Shown: positions 1-12,467 of the stretch, in pieces
Layout of the letters: each line of letters opens with the position of its first letter
How positions within the stretch are numbered: position 1 is the first letter of the stretch
Source: Flavobacterium sp.
GTDB taxonomy: Bacteria > Bacteroidota > Bacteroidia > Flavobacteriales > Flavobacteriaceae
Assembly (NCBI GenBank): GCA_016718345.1
Contig: JADKDN010000001.1
Span: 257,001-321,000 of the forward strand
DNA: 64,000 nt
Reading direction: 5' to 3'
Notes under the pieces: model-generated
Told to the model about the DNA's origin: nothing
What the model saw: only the letters and a program-made list of their open reading frames with translations
Database searches by the model: none
Program-made: the position numbers and the translations under genes

Positions 1-2
1 GT

Positions 3-1049
3 GGTGATACCATAACTACCGATGTTCAATTGTTTGTTGAAGGATTTAGTAGCTTAAAACCATTTGCAAACTCTATTGCTGTTGGAATTGTGGTCTTAGT
101 TTTAACCTTTTTCTCCTTAGTTCTAGGAGAATTATTACCCAAAAGAATTGGATTAAATCATCCAGAAAATATTGCAAAAGCAGTAGCTGTACCAATGAAA
201 ATTATTTCTCAAGTGACGCCTTTTATTTGGTTACTGACTATTTCTACCGATGGATTACTCAAAATTTTAAACATCAAACCAACAGCAGATGGAAAAGTTA
301 CAGAGGAAGAAATCAAAGCCATTATAAAAGAAGGAACTGAAGGAGGAGAAGTGCAGGAAATTGAACAAGATATTTTGGAACGTGTTTTTCACATTGGAGA
401 TAGAAAGGTAAATTCATTGATGACACATCGTAAATCAGTAGTTTTTCTTCCGTTGCATTCTGATAAGAGTCAAGTTAGGGATTTAATGTTGAAAGAATTA
501 CATTCTATTTATCCTGTCTATAGCGATAATTTTGATGATATTGTGGGTGTAGTCAATTTGAAAAATATATTTGCGCATTTTGAAAATGAGAATTTCAATT
601 TAGAGAATATAATGACAGAACCTCCTTTTATAATGGAGCAAACCTCCGCATATAAGGCATTGGAAAATTTTAAAAAGAGTGGAGTACACTATGCTCTGGT
701 TTCTGATGAGTATGGAATATTTCAAGGAATTATTACATTGAATGATATTCTTGAGGCATTGGTTGGTGATGCTTCTGAGTTCTATAAAGAAGATTTTCAA
801 CTAATTGAACGAGAGGATGGCTCTTGGCTGGTTGACGGGCATTATTCCTTACATGACTTTTTAACGTATTTTGAGTTGGATGAATTGATAAGTGATTATG
901 AAGTTACCACGGTTAGCGGATTAATCATGACAGAGCTTTCTCGAATTCCTAAACAAGGAGAGAAATTGATTTGGCAAAAATTTGAGCTAGAAGTGATTGA
1001 TATGGATGGTGTAAAGATTGATAAAGTAATGGTGAAGGCGATTAAATAA
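3..1049 (+). CDS. CNNM/HlyC-CorC family membrane transporter, 5' end cut by window
   Basis: The frame is open from base 3, so the true start lies outside the window; the TTG at 30 is internal. The visible protein begins inside a DUF21/CNNM membrane domain: a hydrophobic segment followed by the family motif VLGELLPKR. Next come a CBS pair (roughly residues 120-250 counted from base 30) and a C-terminal CorC_HlyC domain (about 260-339). The family exports or senses Mg2+/Co2+ at the inner membrane. The gliding protein GldE belongs to the same family, but its usual neighbours ssb and gldD are absent here, so I do not call it gldE. The obgE start follows 6 bases after the stop, which suggests co-transcription. 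Confidence 0.85.
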   Translation, partial: GDTITTDVQLFVEGFSSLKPFANSIAVGIVVLVLTFFSLVLGELLPKRIGLNHPENIAKAVAVPMKIISQVTPFIWLLTISTDGLLKILNIKPTADGKVTEEEIKAIIKEGTEGGEVQEIEQDILERVFHIGDRKVNSLMTHRKSVVFLPLHSDKSQVRDLMLKELHSIYPVYSDNFDDIVGVVNLKNIFAHFENENFNLENIMTEPPFIMEQTSAYKALENFKKSGVHYALVSDEYGIFQGIITLNDILEALVGDASEFYKEDFQLIEREDGSWLVDGHYSLHDFLTYFELDELISDYEVTTVSGLIMTELSRIPKQGEKLIWQKFELEVIDMDGVKIDKVMVKAIK

Positions 1050-1055
1050 AAAAAG

Positions 1056-2054
1056 ATGACAGAAGGGAATTTTGTAGATTACGTAAAAATATATGTTTCA
1101 TCTGGAAAAGGAGGAAAAGGCTCTACGCATTTGCACCGTGAAAAATTTATTGAAAAGGCGAGTAGACGGAGGAGATGGAGGTCGGGAGGTCACGTATATC
1201 TTGTGGGTAATAAAGGTCTATGGACTTTATTTCATTTAAAATTTGCCAGACATATCAAAGCAGGTCATGGAGGCGATGGCGGTAGTGATAGAAGTACAGG
1301 TCATGACGGAGAAGATAAAATTATAGAAGTGCCATTAGGAACAGTGGTTCGTGATAAAGAAACTAACGAAATTCTTTTCGAAATAACTGAGGATGGAGAA
1401 AAGAGAGTTTTAGCCCAAGGGGGAAAAGGCGGTTTAGGAAACTGGCATTTTAGAAGTTCTACTAATCAAACGCCTCGTTATGCTCAACCTGGTTTGCTGG
1501 GAGTAGAGATGGATGTGATTTTAGAGTTGAAAGTTCTTGCCGATGTGGGATTAGTAGGTTTTCCTAATGCAGGAAAATCAACCTTACTTTCGGTATTGAC
1601 GTCTGCTAAACCAAAGATTGCGGATTATCCATTTACGACTTTAAAACCTAATCTGGGAATTGTAGCGTATCGTGATTTCCAATCTTTTGTAATTGCAGAT
1701 ATTCCTGGTATTATTGAAGGTGCTGCCGAAGGAAAAGGATTAGGACATTATTTTTTACGTCATATTGAACGAAATTCGACTTTGTTATTTTTAATTCCAG
1801 TTGATACAGCTGATATCAAAGCGGAATATGATATTTTAGTAAACGAATTATCAAAATACAATCCTGAAATGTTAGACAAGGAACGCATGGTAGTCATTTC
1901 TAAATGTGATATGCTTGACGAAGAACTAAAAGCAGAATTAAAAACGCAATTAGACAAAGATTTTAAAAATATTCCTTATCTGTTTATTTCATCGGTTGCC
2001 CAACAAGGATTAACAGAGTTGAAGGATAAATTATGGCAGATGTTAAATCAGTAA
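1056..2054 (+). CDS. obgE: GTPase ObgE/CgtA, with a locally scrambled N-terminal stretch
   Basis: Obg GTPase of ribosome assembly and stringent control, 332 residues, normal for the family. The Obg fold (1-160) is followed by the G domain with P-loop GFPNAGKS (168-175) and switch motif DIPGI (215-219). Residues 35-43 read ASRRRRWRS where Obg proteins have a glycine-rich GGxDGGDGGRGG. The bases at 1153-1186 still encode GVDGGDGGR in a neighbouring frame. Three missing single bases (near 1155, 1159 and 1184) explain this and restore frame, so the protein stays full length with about ten wrong residues. I take this as sequence error. It follows the CorC-like gene by 6 bases. Confidence 0.95.
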   Translation: MTEGNFVDYVKIYVSSGKGGKGSTHLHREKFIEKASRRRRWRSGGHVYLVGNKGLWTLFHLKFARHIKAGHGGDGGSDRSTGHDGEDKIIEVPLGTVVRDKETNEILFEITEDGEKRVLAQGGKGGLGNWHFRSSTNQTPRYAQPGLLGVEMDVILELKVLADVGLVGFPNAGKSTLLSVLTSAKPKIADYPFTTLKPNLGIVAYRDFQSFVIADIPGIIEGAAEGKGLGHYFLRHIERNSTLLFLIPVDTADIKAEYDILVNELSKYNPEMLDKERMVVISKCDMLDEELKAELKTQLDKDFKNIPYLFISSVAQQGLTELKDKLWQMLNQ

Positions 2055-2062
2055 TAAAAACT

Positions 2063-2092
2063 AAAAATGGCACTTTTAAGTGCCATTTTTTT
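2063..2092. terminator. Bidirectional Rho-independent terminator
   Basis: Perfect inverted repeat: arms 2063-2075 and 2078-2090 (core ATGGCACTT / AAGTGCCAT), with an A-run on the left and a T-run on the right. It lies between the ends of the convergent genes obgE and the giant minus-strand gene and can serve both; its T-run touches the minus-strand stop codon at 2091-2093. Confidence 0.85.
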
Positions 2093-5000
2093 ATTTCCTA
2101 GTATTCATTAATTTTTCAGAAACGACTGAATTATCTTCTAATTTAATTTTTGCCAAATAGATTCCTTCGGAGAAAGGGAATTCATCCTCAAAAAAATCGA
2201 CTGCCATTTTTGGCAGGTATTCTTTTATTAGTTTTCCTGTTATGTCATACACCAAAACAGAAAGGATTTTATTAGCCGCATGAATAATTATTTTTTTATT
2301 GCTAATTAAAGAGGTTAAGCCAGTTTTAGCATCTGGATTAGTAGTTCCTAATGTTGCATTGGCATACCTCAATACAAAACGATTATTGAAAGTTCCAACA
2401 TCAGAAGTAAATTCATAGGAGCTTTGTTTTAAATTGTGGATGATTTTTAACAATTTATCTTCAAGATAAATCTCTTGATTTTCTATAAACAGTCCGTCAA
2501 CATGGTCAATAGCGATAGTAAGTTTTCCAGAAGAATTTGTTTTATATCCTAAATCAACAGAGTCATTTTCATCAAAGGCAATGCTCTACCTTGAATATTT
2601 AACTCTTTTTTATTCAACATGGAATACAAATCAATTTTTGAATTAGATAAAGTCATTCCATCATAGCTTCTATCATCTTCATTTGTAGCCCCATCAACAT
2701 ATCCTATTAAAGCTTGTCTGAACGAAGTCCCATTTGTCATGTTTAACCATATTCTATGGTTTTCAGATTCCTCTGAAATAGAATGATTAGCGAGTCGGAA
2801 GAAGTTGTTGTTATACCCTGAAATCCGCATATAATTTTTAAAATTGAGTGTTCCGTCAGCAATCATTTGTACCATGAAACCTTGTCCAGAAGCAATTTTT
2901 CCATCAGGAGTTAATCCAGGGGAGGAACACCTCCAGTAGAGCCTGTTTTATTCCATGATGCATAGTCCGCTTGACTATATGGTAGTACCAATGTAGTAGG
3001 TGTTTGATGTCCACATATAAATGGTTCCGCCCACAAATAGTTTATTATTTGGGTCGTCTAAAAACAATTTAGCATCAATAGCACATGGATAAGGGTTTGC
3101 AAGTAATTTAGAATTTCCATACGCGGTTGTAAGCCCTCCATCATAGGTTGTTCCTGATACAGGTATGATACCATTATTAGGAACTCCAACATAGTTGAAA
3201 TCAATTGAAGTTGGAGTTACATTAAATGGAGCAATATTTCTCACTCTTGTAATAAATCCTTCTCCTAAGGTAGACGAACTTATAGATGTCCATGTTCCAG
3301 TTATAGTTTTGTTAGTTACATATTTGTATCTTAAGTCATATTGAGAAGGTATTTGACTAATTACATCATTAGCAACTGGAGAACCATGATACACATAATC
3401 CCAACGATACATAGGTCTTGAAGTTCGTTTTACAGTAACATTACCAGAATTAATTGCGTTGTCGTTTATTTGAATTAAACTGGCACTATTTTCAATATTA
3501 AAAGTTCCACCAGAATTCACATTAACAAAATCAGTAATAGTTAGGTTGTTTGTAAGATTCTAGCTCTAATTTTCCACCATTTAAAATGGTTAGTGAATTT
3601 CCATATCCATTATAATTTGTTCCCGAAATCTCGGGATCATTTGTAACATTAGGAATAATAACACAGTTTATGGAGTTAGGAATTCCATTTGGAGTCCAGT
3701 TAGTGGCTGTATTCCAATCATCATCTGAAGAACCATTCCATATTTTGGCATTACTAGTTACTACTATACAATTGCTTACTGCAGTACATTGAACTGTATT
3801 TAATGTTGATGTAATTACAGTATGGAAATAAGTAGTTTGAGAAATTGGTGGTGCATTATAAGTTGCGCTAGTTGCGCTTGCTATATTTGTCCATAGACTA
3901 CTACACCCAATAATATTACTTTGCCATTGATAAGTAAGTGCTCCATTCCCTGAGGCTGGGGTAAGTACACTAAATGCAGTTGGATCAATATTGCTACATA
4001 AAGTTTGATCTCCTGCCACATTAGAAGCAGTTACATTATTTACAAAAACAACAACAAAACCAGAATAAGCAAAACAATCTGTTCCATTTACTGAAGCTTT
4101 TACCACTCTTTGATAAAAGGTGTTTTGTGTAATTGGTCCAGGTTCATCATAAGTGGCACTTGTCGCACCAGATATATCAGTCCATGGTCCAGCACCACTA
4201 GTCAAACTATACTGCCATTGGTAAGTTAATCCAGTGCCTGTAGCAGCTGTAGTCTCTGTAAATGCAGCTGGATTACCACCAGAACAAACGGTTCTGTTAC
4301 CACTAATGGCTCCAGCTGTAACGCTATTGGCTGTCACGGTTATACAATTGCCAGTAGCAGAACAAGGAACTCCATTTAAAGTAGAGGTTGTTATTCTTCT
4401 GTAATATGTCGTTACTGATAAACCAGGCGGTGCATCATAAGTAGCTGAAGTTCCATTAATGGCAATGTTAGAAAAACCATTAGTACAGTCAGTTGTGCTG
4501 CTTTGCCATTGATAAGAAAGTACACCCGAACCAGTAGCAGGAGTAATCACGGTAAAGGCATCTGGATTGTTGCCACATATAGTTTGATCACTTCCTACTG
4601 TTCCTGCAGTGACATCGTTTACATATACAGTAATACAATTGCTGTAATCAACACAATCTTTTCCATTTAATGTAGAAGTTACTTTTCTTCTATAATAAGT
4701 TGTTACTGATAAAGAAGGTGCGTCATATATACCTGATGGTAATGTAGCACTGGCACTTGGGATGTCTGTAAAGACATCGCCACATCCTGTATTACTTTGC
4801 CACTGATAAGAAATTGCGGTTCTGTAGCAGGGGCTACACTAGTAAAAGCAACTGGGTCTCCACCAGAACAAACAGTTTGATCACCAGCAACACTACCTGG
4901 ATTGATAGTATTTATAGTAACACTTACAAATGATGTGTCTTGAGAACAACTTGCACTATTGGTAGTGTAGGTTACGCCATTTACTACTGGTGGAGTTGCT

Positions 5001-8000
5001 CCGCTTGACACAAAAGTAGCCGTTCTTATATACCAAGTGTTTACTATTACGCCTGTTGGGGTATAGGTTGCCGTATTTTCTCCCGAAATAGGAGAATAAG
5101 AACCCGGTATACCAGTAGTACTATTTTGCCATTGATAGGTTAATGTTCCAGCGCCAGTAGCTGCGGTTTGTGTAAAAGCAACTGGACTTTCTCCACTACA
5201 AATGGTTTGGTTTGCTGCAATTGTTCCTGCTGTAACTGTAATGCACAGTTATAGTTACTGTTATTGCGGTACACAGAACAACCATTGGAAGATGGTGTTA
5301 TGGTATAGGTTACAGTTTGAGCAGTTAAAGAAGTATTGGTCAGTACATCAGGAATGGTGTATGTTGCTATAGCGGCTATTGCGCCAGAAGAGCCTAATTC
5401 TTGACTGCTGGTAACATTGGCGTTGACACTTCTTGTCCATCCAAATGTGGTTGAGGCATCAGTAATATTCCCATCTAAAACTATACCTGCACTTGTAGCA
5501 TTACAAATGGTAGCACTTGGAACCGTTGCGGTTGCCGTTGGTTTTGGGTATATTGATACATTTAAGTTCGATGGACTTGCACTACAAATAAAAGCATTGT
5601 TGGAACTATTATAGACATTTGGTGTTATAGAAATTGTTGTTGTGATTGTAGCATTTGTATTATTAATTGTTGTTAAATGTCCAATATTAGCTGAAGATGT
5701 TATCAAAAAAGCAGTTGTCCCAACTGGCCCACCTGTTGATGGTGAAATATAGGATGAATTTGAATTCCAGGTATATCGTACATATGATGTAGGTAAGTGA
5801 ATAGCAGATATTCTTGGTGTAAAAGTCGATCCTGGGCACAATGTCCCTGATGGTGTATTAGTTAAATTAAAAGTAAATCCAACATTTGTAATAACTTCAA
5901 CCCAAATAGTGTTACTAATTACAGTGCCACATGAATTAGTAACTACTAGTTGGTAATATAAATCATTCGCACTAGATGTTATTAATGGAGGTGAATATGA
6001 CAGAGAATTTGTTCCAACATTTGTCCAAGGACCTCCAGAAGAGTTAGGGCTACTTTGCCACTGGTAGGTATAAGATCCTGATCCTCCTGTTGGTAATGTT
6101 GAAGTTAAAGTTGCAGGAGTTGAGAAAACACAAACCGTTTGTGCTGAACTAATCACTGGCGCCACTAATGGTGCATATACCGTAACCGTTGCTGTCGATG
6201 TACTAAAACATCCATTTGCCGCAGTGGCAGTAATAGTAAAAGTGGTGGTTTGTGTTGTTGTCGATCCAGGAATATGAGATAAAGTACCCGAAATCGAGGA
6301 ACCACTACCAGGGGAAGTTATCCCCGTTAAATTGGTATTGTCTCTAGTCCAAGTATAATTTGTCCCAGTAACATTATTAGGATTGGTAATGTTCATGGTA
6401 GTAATGGCAACACCATTACATTTAGTTTGTGACGAAGGGGTAATTAATATAGTTGGTGTTGGTTTCACAATTACAGTAGTCGTTGTTGTGTTTGAGGGAC
6501 AACCATTGGCAGTAGCTGTAACCGTAAAAACAGCATTTTCATCGCTATTGCCATTGTTGACAAGGGTTCCAGAAATTGGAGTTCCAGTACCACTTAACAT
6601 ACCGCTCAAGTTGGGATTAGCAGCTCTAGTCCAATTATATGTGGTTCCCGCAACGCTATTAGGGTTACTAATGGTTACAGGTGCAATAGCTGTACCACCA
6701 CATACTGTTTGCGATGGAGTTGAAACCGCAACTGTTGGTTTTGGATTTACCGTTATTATAACCGAAGTGGTTGCCGAATCACAACCATTGGCAGTGGCTT
6801 TAATAGTAAAAGTTGTGGTATGTATCGCATTGGTATTATTAGTCAAAGTTCCAGAAATAGAGAAAGTACCTGTACTGCTCCCATCTGGAATTCCAGAAAT
6901 ATTGGTAGTATTATCTCGTGTCCATGAATAAGTAACTGTTCCTGATACTCCATTCGGATTGCTTAAAGCAATTGGTGTAATACTATCTCCTGAACAAATG
7001 GTTTGATTGGTTGCTGGCGTTGCTAAAACTGTCGGAATTGGATTTACCACAACACTAACGGTAAATGGCAAAGAGTCACAACCGTCTTGCGTAGTCGCAA
7101 TCACAGTGAATGCTGTTGTTTGTGGGCTAGTAGTTGCATTGGACAAATTGCCAGTTATTGTTGAACCACTTCCTGAAGCAGCCATTCCAGTAACATTCCC
7201 TGTATTGTCTCTCGTCCAGTTATAATCTATTGTACCAGCAACACCATTTAGAAGAGAAAAATTAATTGGGTCAATAGCAGCACCTGAACATTTAGCTTGT
7301 GTCAATGGTGTACCAGAAGCTATTGGTTTTGGATAAACAGTAACCAATACCGAGAAGGTAGTCGAACATCCTCCAGTAGTAGCAGTTACATCATAGGAAG
7401 CTGTTTGTGTTGTGTTGGTTGGGTTTGTTAGTGTTTGATTAAAGTTGGTTTGCCCGCTTAATGCAGTAGCTCCTGTAATTCCTCCGGTAACTGTTGGTAA
7501 ACTCCAAGAATAGGTAGTGCCAAGAGGCACAATATTTCCTCCTCCATCGGCTGGTGTAACGGTTACTAATTCTCCACTACAAACAGGAGGTGAGTAGTTT
7601 ACTGTTATAGAAGGTGTAATATTGATGGTAACGGCATGGTTGGCTGATATAATTCCGTCGCCACAATCGTTATTTCCTTTTACGGTAACAATTCCTGAGG
7701 TAGCAACCAAACTATAATTTACCGTTATAGTATCTGTAGTAGCACCTGCGGTTATTGTAGCACCTGTAGGTAATGTCCAAATATAATCTGTTGCATTAGC
7801 TATTGCTGGAACGGAATATACAACACCAATATCTCCTTGACAAACAACGGCTGGTCCTGTGATTGTTCCTGCATCAGCGGGTAATGGGTTTACGGTTACA
7901 GGGTAATTAGCAGAAATACCGTTTCCACATCCATTTGTACCATTTACGGTTATGTTTCCTGAAACTGCCGATGTAGAGAAAGTTACTGTTATAGTATTGG

Positions 8001-11000
8001 TGTTTGAACCAGCAGTTATTGATGCTCCACTTGGTAAAACCCAATTGTAACCCGTTGCATGAGTAATGGCTGGAACAGTATAAACAATACCACTTAGTCC
8101 TTGACAAACGGTAGCCGTTCCCGTAATTATTCCTGCTGCAATAGGCAATGGATTTACTATAACAGCATAAGTAGTAGAAATAGTTCCATTGCCACAACTG
8201 TTCGTTCCTTGTACTGTGATATTTCCAGAAGTAGCAGTAGTTGAATAATTCAATGTTATAGTATTGGTATTGTTACCTGTTGCTATTGTTGCTCCAGAAG
8301 GTAAAGTCCAAGTGTAACCCGTAGCATTAGCAATAGCAGGAACAGAATAAGATACTCCATTTTGTCCCTGACAAACGGTTGAAGTTCCAACAATAGTTCC
8401 CGCAGCTACTGGTAAAGGATTTACAATAACAGCATAATTAGTCGAAATAATCCCGTTACCACAAGCATTGGTGCCTCTAACGGTTATGTTATCCGAAGTA
8501 GCTGACGCACTGAAATCTACAATGATAGAATTAGTGTTTGCACCAGATACTATTGAAGCTCCCGATGGTAAGTTCCAAGTGTAACCTGTAGCATTAGCAA
8601 TGGTAGGAACAGAATAGGATACGCTACTTTGTCCTTGACAAACAGTAGGTGTTCCTATAATAGTTCCAGCTGCTATAGGTAAAGGATCAACAGTGATTGA
8701 TAATGATGTACAAGTAGTGGTATTGCAAGTACCAGTATACCGAACATAATACGTAGTGTTTACTATTGGAGAAACAGTAATACTATTACCTGTTCCTGCA
8801 GATGTTCCACCGCAAAAATCGCTAAACCATTCTGCCACTACTGCAGTTCCTGCAGTTCCTCCACTTACTGAAAGTGTCGTTGAAGTTCCTTCACAAATAA
8901 TGGCAGCACCAGCAATACTAGTTGGTGCAATTGAAAGTGTGTTTACCGTAACAGGAAAATTAGCAGAAATAATTCCACTACCACAAGCGTTTGTTCCTTG
9001 TACGGTTATGTTTCCTGATACTGCGGATGTATTAAAATCTACAGTAATAGCGTTTGAATTGTTGCCTGATGTTATTGTTGCTCCAGAAGGTAAAGTCCAA
9101 GTGTAACCCGTAGCATTTGCTATAACAGGAACGGAATAAGATACTCCATTTAATCCTTGACAAACGGTTGATGTTCCAATGATTGTGCTCGCTGCATCTG
9201 GTAATAGGTTTACTATTACAGGATAATTAGCCGAAACGGTTCCGTTACCACAAGCATTGGTACCTCTAACGGTTATGTTACCCGAAGTAGCTGAAGCATT
9301 GAAATCTACAATGATAGAATTAGTGTTTGCACCAGATACTATTGAAGTTCCCGATGGTAAGTTCCAAGTATAATCTGTAGCATTAGCAATGGTAGGAACA
9401 GAATAGGATACGCTACTTTGTCCTTGACAAACAGTAGGTGTTCCTATAAGTTCCAGCTGCTATAGGTAAAGGATCAACAGTGATTGATAATGATGTACAA
9501 GTAGTGGTATTGCAAGTACCAGTATACCGAACATAATACGTAGTGTTTACTATTGGAGAAACAGTAATACTATTACCTGTTCCTGCAGATGTTCCAATGC
9601 AAGAATCGCTAAACCATTCTGCCACGGCCGCAGTTCCTGCAGTTCCTCCACTTACTGAAAGTGTCGTTGAAGTTCCTTCACAAATAATGGTAGCACCAGC
9701 AATACTAGTTGGTGCAATTGAAAGTGTATTTACTGTAACAGGATGATTAGCAGAAATAGTTCCGTTTCCACAAGCATTTGTTCCTTGAACAGTAACATTT
9801 CCTGATGAAGCAGTAGTTGAAAAATCTACAGTTATTGAGTTAGTATTTACGCCAGAAACTATTGTAGCTCCAGTTGGTAAAATCCAATTATAATCCGTTG
9901 CATTGGTAATTATAGGAACGCTAAATACCACACCACTTTGTCCCTTGACAAACGGTTGCGGTTAATAATGATGCCAGCAGAATCTGGTAATGGATTTACT
10001 TTACAGGATAATTAGCGGAAACTGTTCCACTGCCACAAGAATTTGTACCTTGAACGATAATATCACCTGAAAGCGCAATTGTAGAAAAAATCTAAAGTAA
10101 TAGAATTTGTATTAGCCCCAGAAGCAATAAAAGCCCCCGAAGGGAATGCCCAATTGTAGCCTGTAGCATTGGCAATGGCTGGAACAGAGTAAGCGACACC
10201 ATTTTGTCCTTGACAAACGCTAGCACTACCCGAAATTATTCCTGCAGCCACTAATGGATCTTCCACAGTTATTGTGCCCGTAGCATTGATACTGCCACAA
10301 CCTCCAGTTAAAGGAATGCTATAATTAAAAATCCCCGATACTGTAGGTGTGCCACTAATAGTTATAGTGTTTAGAGCCCAAGTTGCGGATACACCTGACG
10401 GTAAACCGTTAGCTTCTGATACTCCATCATTAGCGATACCAGTAGCTGTTGTTGTGGCAATGGTAATAGCAGTCAAAGCAGTATTGATACACAAGGTTGG
10501 TGTGCTGCTTGCTGCTCCTACGGTATTGTTAGGGTTTACTATTACTGTTCGAATAACCGTTGGAGAAGTTGGACCGTTACAACCATTGGCAGTTACCTGA
10601 ATATTTACTGTTCCCGAAAAACCATTTGCCCATGTCATCACACCAGTAGAAGCGTCAATACTTCCTGCTAAAACATTACTCAAACTCCAGTTAAAACTGG
10701 TGCTGTTTGATGCAGTTGAAGCATAGGTTGTTGTAGTTGTTCCATTGGGTAATTGACACAAAGGCTCTATTCCTGAAGCAATTGTGATTGCAGTTGGTGT
10801 TTCAACTTTTGGAGTAATCGTAACGGTATGTGTTGCCGAGGTTGATCCATTACAACCCGCTGCACTTACTGTGATTGTAGTTATTCCGCTCCATCCAGCA
10901 GCATAAGTTACAGCTCCAGTTCCTGAATCAATACTATTGCAGGAGAAAGCAAACGTAGTGGCATCTAAACTATAAGTCAAACTTGTATTATTTGTAGCGG

Positions 11001-12467
11001 TAGCAGTATAAGTTACACTTCCTGTACCTTGACATATTGTAGATGTTGCGCCTAAACTAAATACTGGTGTTCCCACAGTTGGTGTTATTGTTACAGTATG
11101 TGTTGCCGTAGTTAAATGGCATTACAACCCGTAGCACTTACGGTGATGGTACTTGTACCACTCCAACCCGCAGCATAGGTTACGGCACCAGTTCCCGAAT
11201 CAATACTATTCCCTGAAAAAGCTAACGTAGAGGCATCTAAACTATAAGTCAAACCAGTATTATTTGCAGCAGTTGCGGTATACGTTACACTACCAGAGCC
11301 TTGACATCGTGTGGATGTTGCACCTGCTCCGAATACTGGTGTTCCCAAATTTGGGTTTACGGTAAAACTACTAGCACTTGAGGCTGTTCCTGGGAGTTTC
11401 ACCAGTAACAACTCCTGTTGTTCCTGCTCGATAACAGCAATGATTTGTACTGCTAAAGATGTAATTGATGCCACTTGTATACCGCCAATTTTTACATCAC
11501 TCGCAATAATCCCAGTAAAACCAGTACCGTTTATTGTAATAGTATCGTCTTGACAGTTGCCTGTTGAAGTAAATCCAATTATGGTTGGAGCAACATGGGT
11601 AACACAAATGGTAAAGGCGTTTGCGGTTCGGTCTCCGCCAGTATCATGTATTTGAATTTTATAACTCTGCCCAATAGTTAATCCTGTTAATGTCATGGTC
11701 TCTACTGCGCCGTCTCCTGTACCATTGACGCAAGCTCCGCCAGTTGGTCTTGTGGTTGTTCCACAAGTACTTAGAGCGCCAATAACAGGATCAAAACCTA
11801 CAATTCCATCCACGGTTACTACATGTGTGGTAGCTACGGCAGTAAATTGATACCAAACAGCATTTTCAGTTCCGTTTGTGCAATCACCAGTTTCGTTATT
11901 GTCATTTGCTCCAATTGTAGAACCCGTTGTTGGTGAGCAGGAAGTGTTTGATGTTAATGCAATTGCTCCAGTACATACATCATTGTCAACAGTTAAGCAT
12001 AAACTGTTTAAGGTCATGTCGTTATTTTGGGTCCCAACACTTACAACTTTGATATAATAGATGCCATTGTTTAATGTGGCTGAAATAGTCTCTGTTTGTG
12101 CGGAATTATTAGTGTTGTTAGCATTTGCGCACGCAATTTGAGCTAATCCAGTACAAGAACTTGTAGATGAAATTAATTGTAAAAATAAATTCCTATCATT
12201 AGTATTTGCAGTAATAGTAATTTTCAGTGGACCACCAGTTACGGTAAAAGTGTACCAACCTTCTCGCATAAAAGTCCCTGTGCAGCCACTAATTAATGGG
12301 GCATCTTCAACAGTGCTTCCTATTGTACCAGCGTCACAAGCACCACCAATAGTTATAGCTGCTGCTGCTGCACAAGTATTTCCTTGAGCAATGGTTTTGT
12401 GTAATGGAGAAAACAAAACCATCATCAATAAGAAGAAGAATTTAGATAGAAAGTAATTATTTTTCAT
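2091..12467 (-). CDS. Giant T9SS-secreted surface protein with PKD/Ig-like repeats (frame broken many times)
   Basis: One gene of about 10.4 kb (about 3,450 residues) read as at least nine open segments. I place the start at 12467 because [24 protein letters not shown] with AQ after it is a good signal peptide; ATGs at 12485 and 12515 are alternatives. Order from the N-terminus: two PPC-like beta domains with conserved cysteines (about 12.4-11.6 kb), an IPT/TIG-like domain (about 11.57-11.35 kb), several kinds of PKD-like and Ig-like repeats, then a C-terminal region (2.9-2.1 kb) matching flavobacterial T9SS type C cargo: HRIWLNMTN, the YDGMTLSN stretch, [13 protein letters not shown], and [12 protein letters not shown] near the end. 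The role is inferred as a secreted adhesin or matrix protein. Frame breaks lie near 11115, 10085, 10000, 9950, 9449, 5250, 4810, 4555, 3525, 2930 and 2530; a compensated pair near 11400-11440 also scrambles about 16 residues. Many sit in homopolymers, as in the essential genes here, so sequence error is likelier than decay. Confidence 0.85.
3750..5215 (-). repeat. Ig-like repeat block (cysteine/YQWQ type) in the giant protein
   Basis: About five diverged units of roughly 90 residues. Each opens with a CSGGxPxAF-like motif, has a central LTYQWQ, and ends with TYDAPP or TYNAPP and TYYxRxxTSTLNG. This module commonly precedes the cell-surface stalk region in flavobacterial T9SS cargo. Frame breaks near 4555, 4810 and 5250 interrupt the block. 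Confidence 0.75.
6180..7330 (-). repeat. Repeat block of NPKPT / YxWTRDN type in the giant protein
   Basis: Four or more units of roughly 270 bases, each containing NPNxVxGTxYxWTRDNT, GSxISGTL, and a terminal TATANGC followed by a NPKPT-like linker. This is a second beta-sandwich repeat class, distinct from the blocks on either side. Confidence 0.75.
8453..8970 (-). repeat. Long direct repeat, copy 1
   Basis: Pairs with 9242-9757 at an offset of 789 falling to 787. By eye I count about 18 mismatches and one 2-base gap over about 518 bases, far closer than other repeat units in this gene. It covers one PKD-like unit plus the [13 protein letters not shown] domain, so a two-domain cassette was duplicated recently or is homogenised. 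Confidence 0.85.
9242..9757 (-). repeat. Long direct repeat, copy 2
   Basis: Near-identical partner of 8453-8970. It lacks two bases near 9449 that copy 1 has (ataatagttcc against ataagttcc), and that gap is exactly where the giant reading frame breaks. Copy 1 therefore shows what the intact sequence should be. Confidence 0.85.

Larger units (their letters stand above)
7580..10260 (-). repeat. PKD-like repeat block ([19 protein letters not shown] type)
   Basis: About eight to ten units near 270 bases each. The unit has [30 protein letters not shown], [29 protein letters not shown] and a VNPLPxAAGTI linker. The recurring VCQGQ codons sit near 7837, 8105, 8372, 8637, 9160, 9426, 9950 and 10215. 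The wider interval between 8637 and 9160 holds a different [17 protein letters not shown] domain, which is duplicated (see the direct repeat entries). Confidence 0.8.

Noticed and set aside
1..1049. Calling the first gene gldE
   Set aside because: Same family, but gldE normally sits with ssb and gldD; obgE follows here.
6383..6931. 182-residue plus-strand open frame, and similar ones at 5417, 7007, 8756, 9543, 10349 and 11311
   Set aside because: They are the reverse complement of the repeat-rich giant gene. Val/Thr-rich antisense frames arise from its codon pattern; no start signals or family features.
8453..9757. Insertion element or transposon for the long direct repeat
   Set aside because: No transposase, no terminal inverted repeats; both copies are in-frame parts of the same protein.
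7580..10260. CRISPR-like regular repeats with about 270-base spacing
   Set aside because: The repeats are coding, in frame and diverged protein domains, far longer than CRISPR units.
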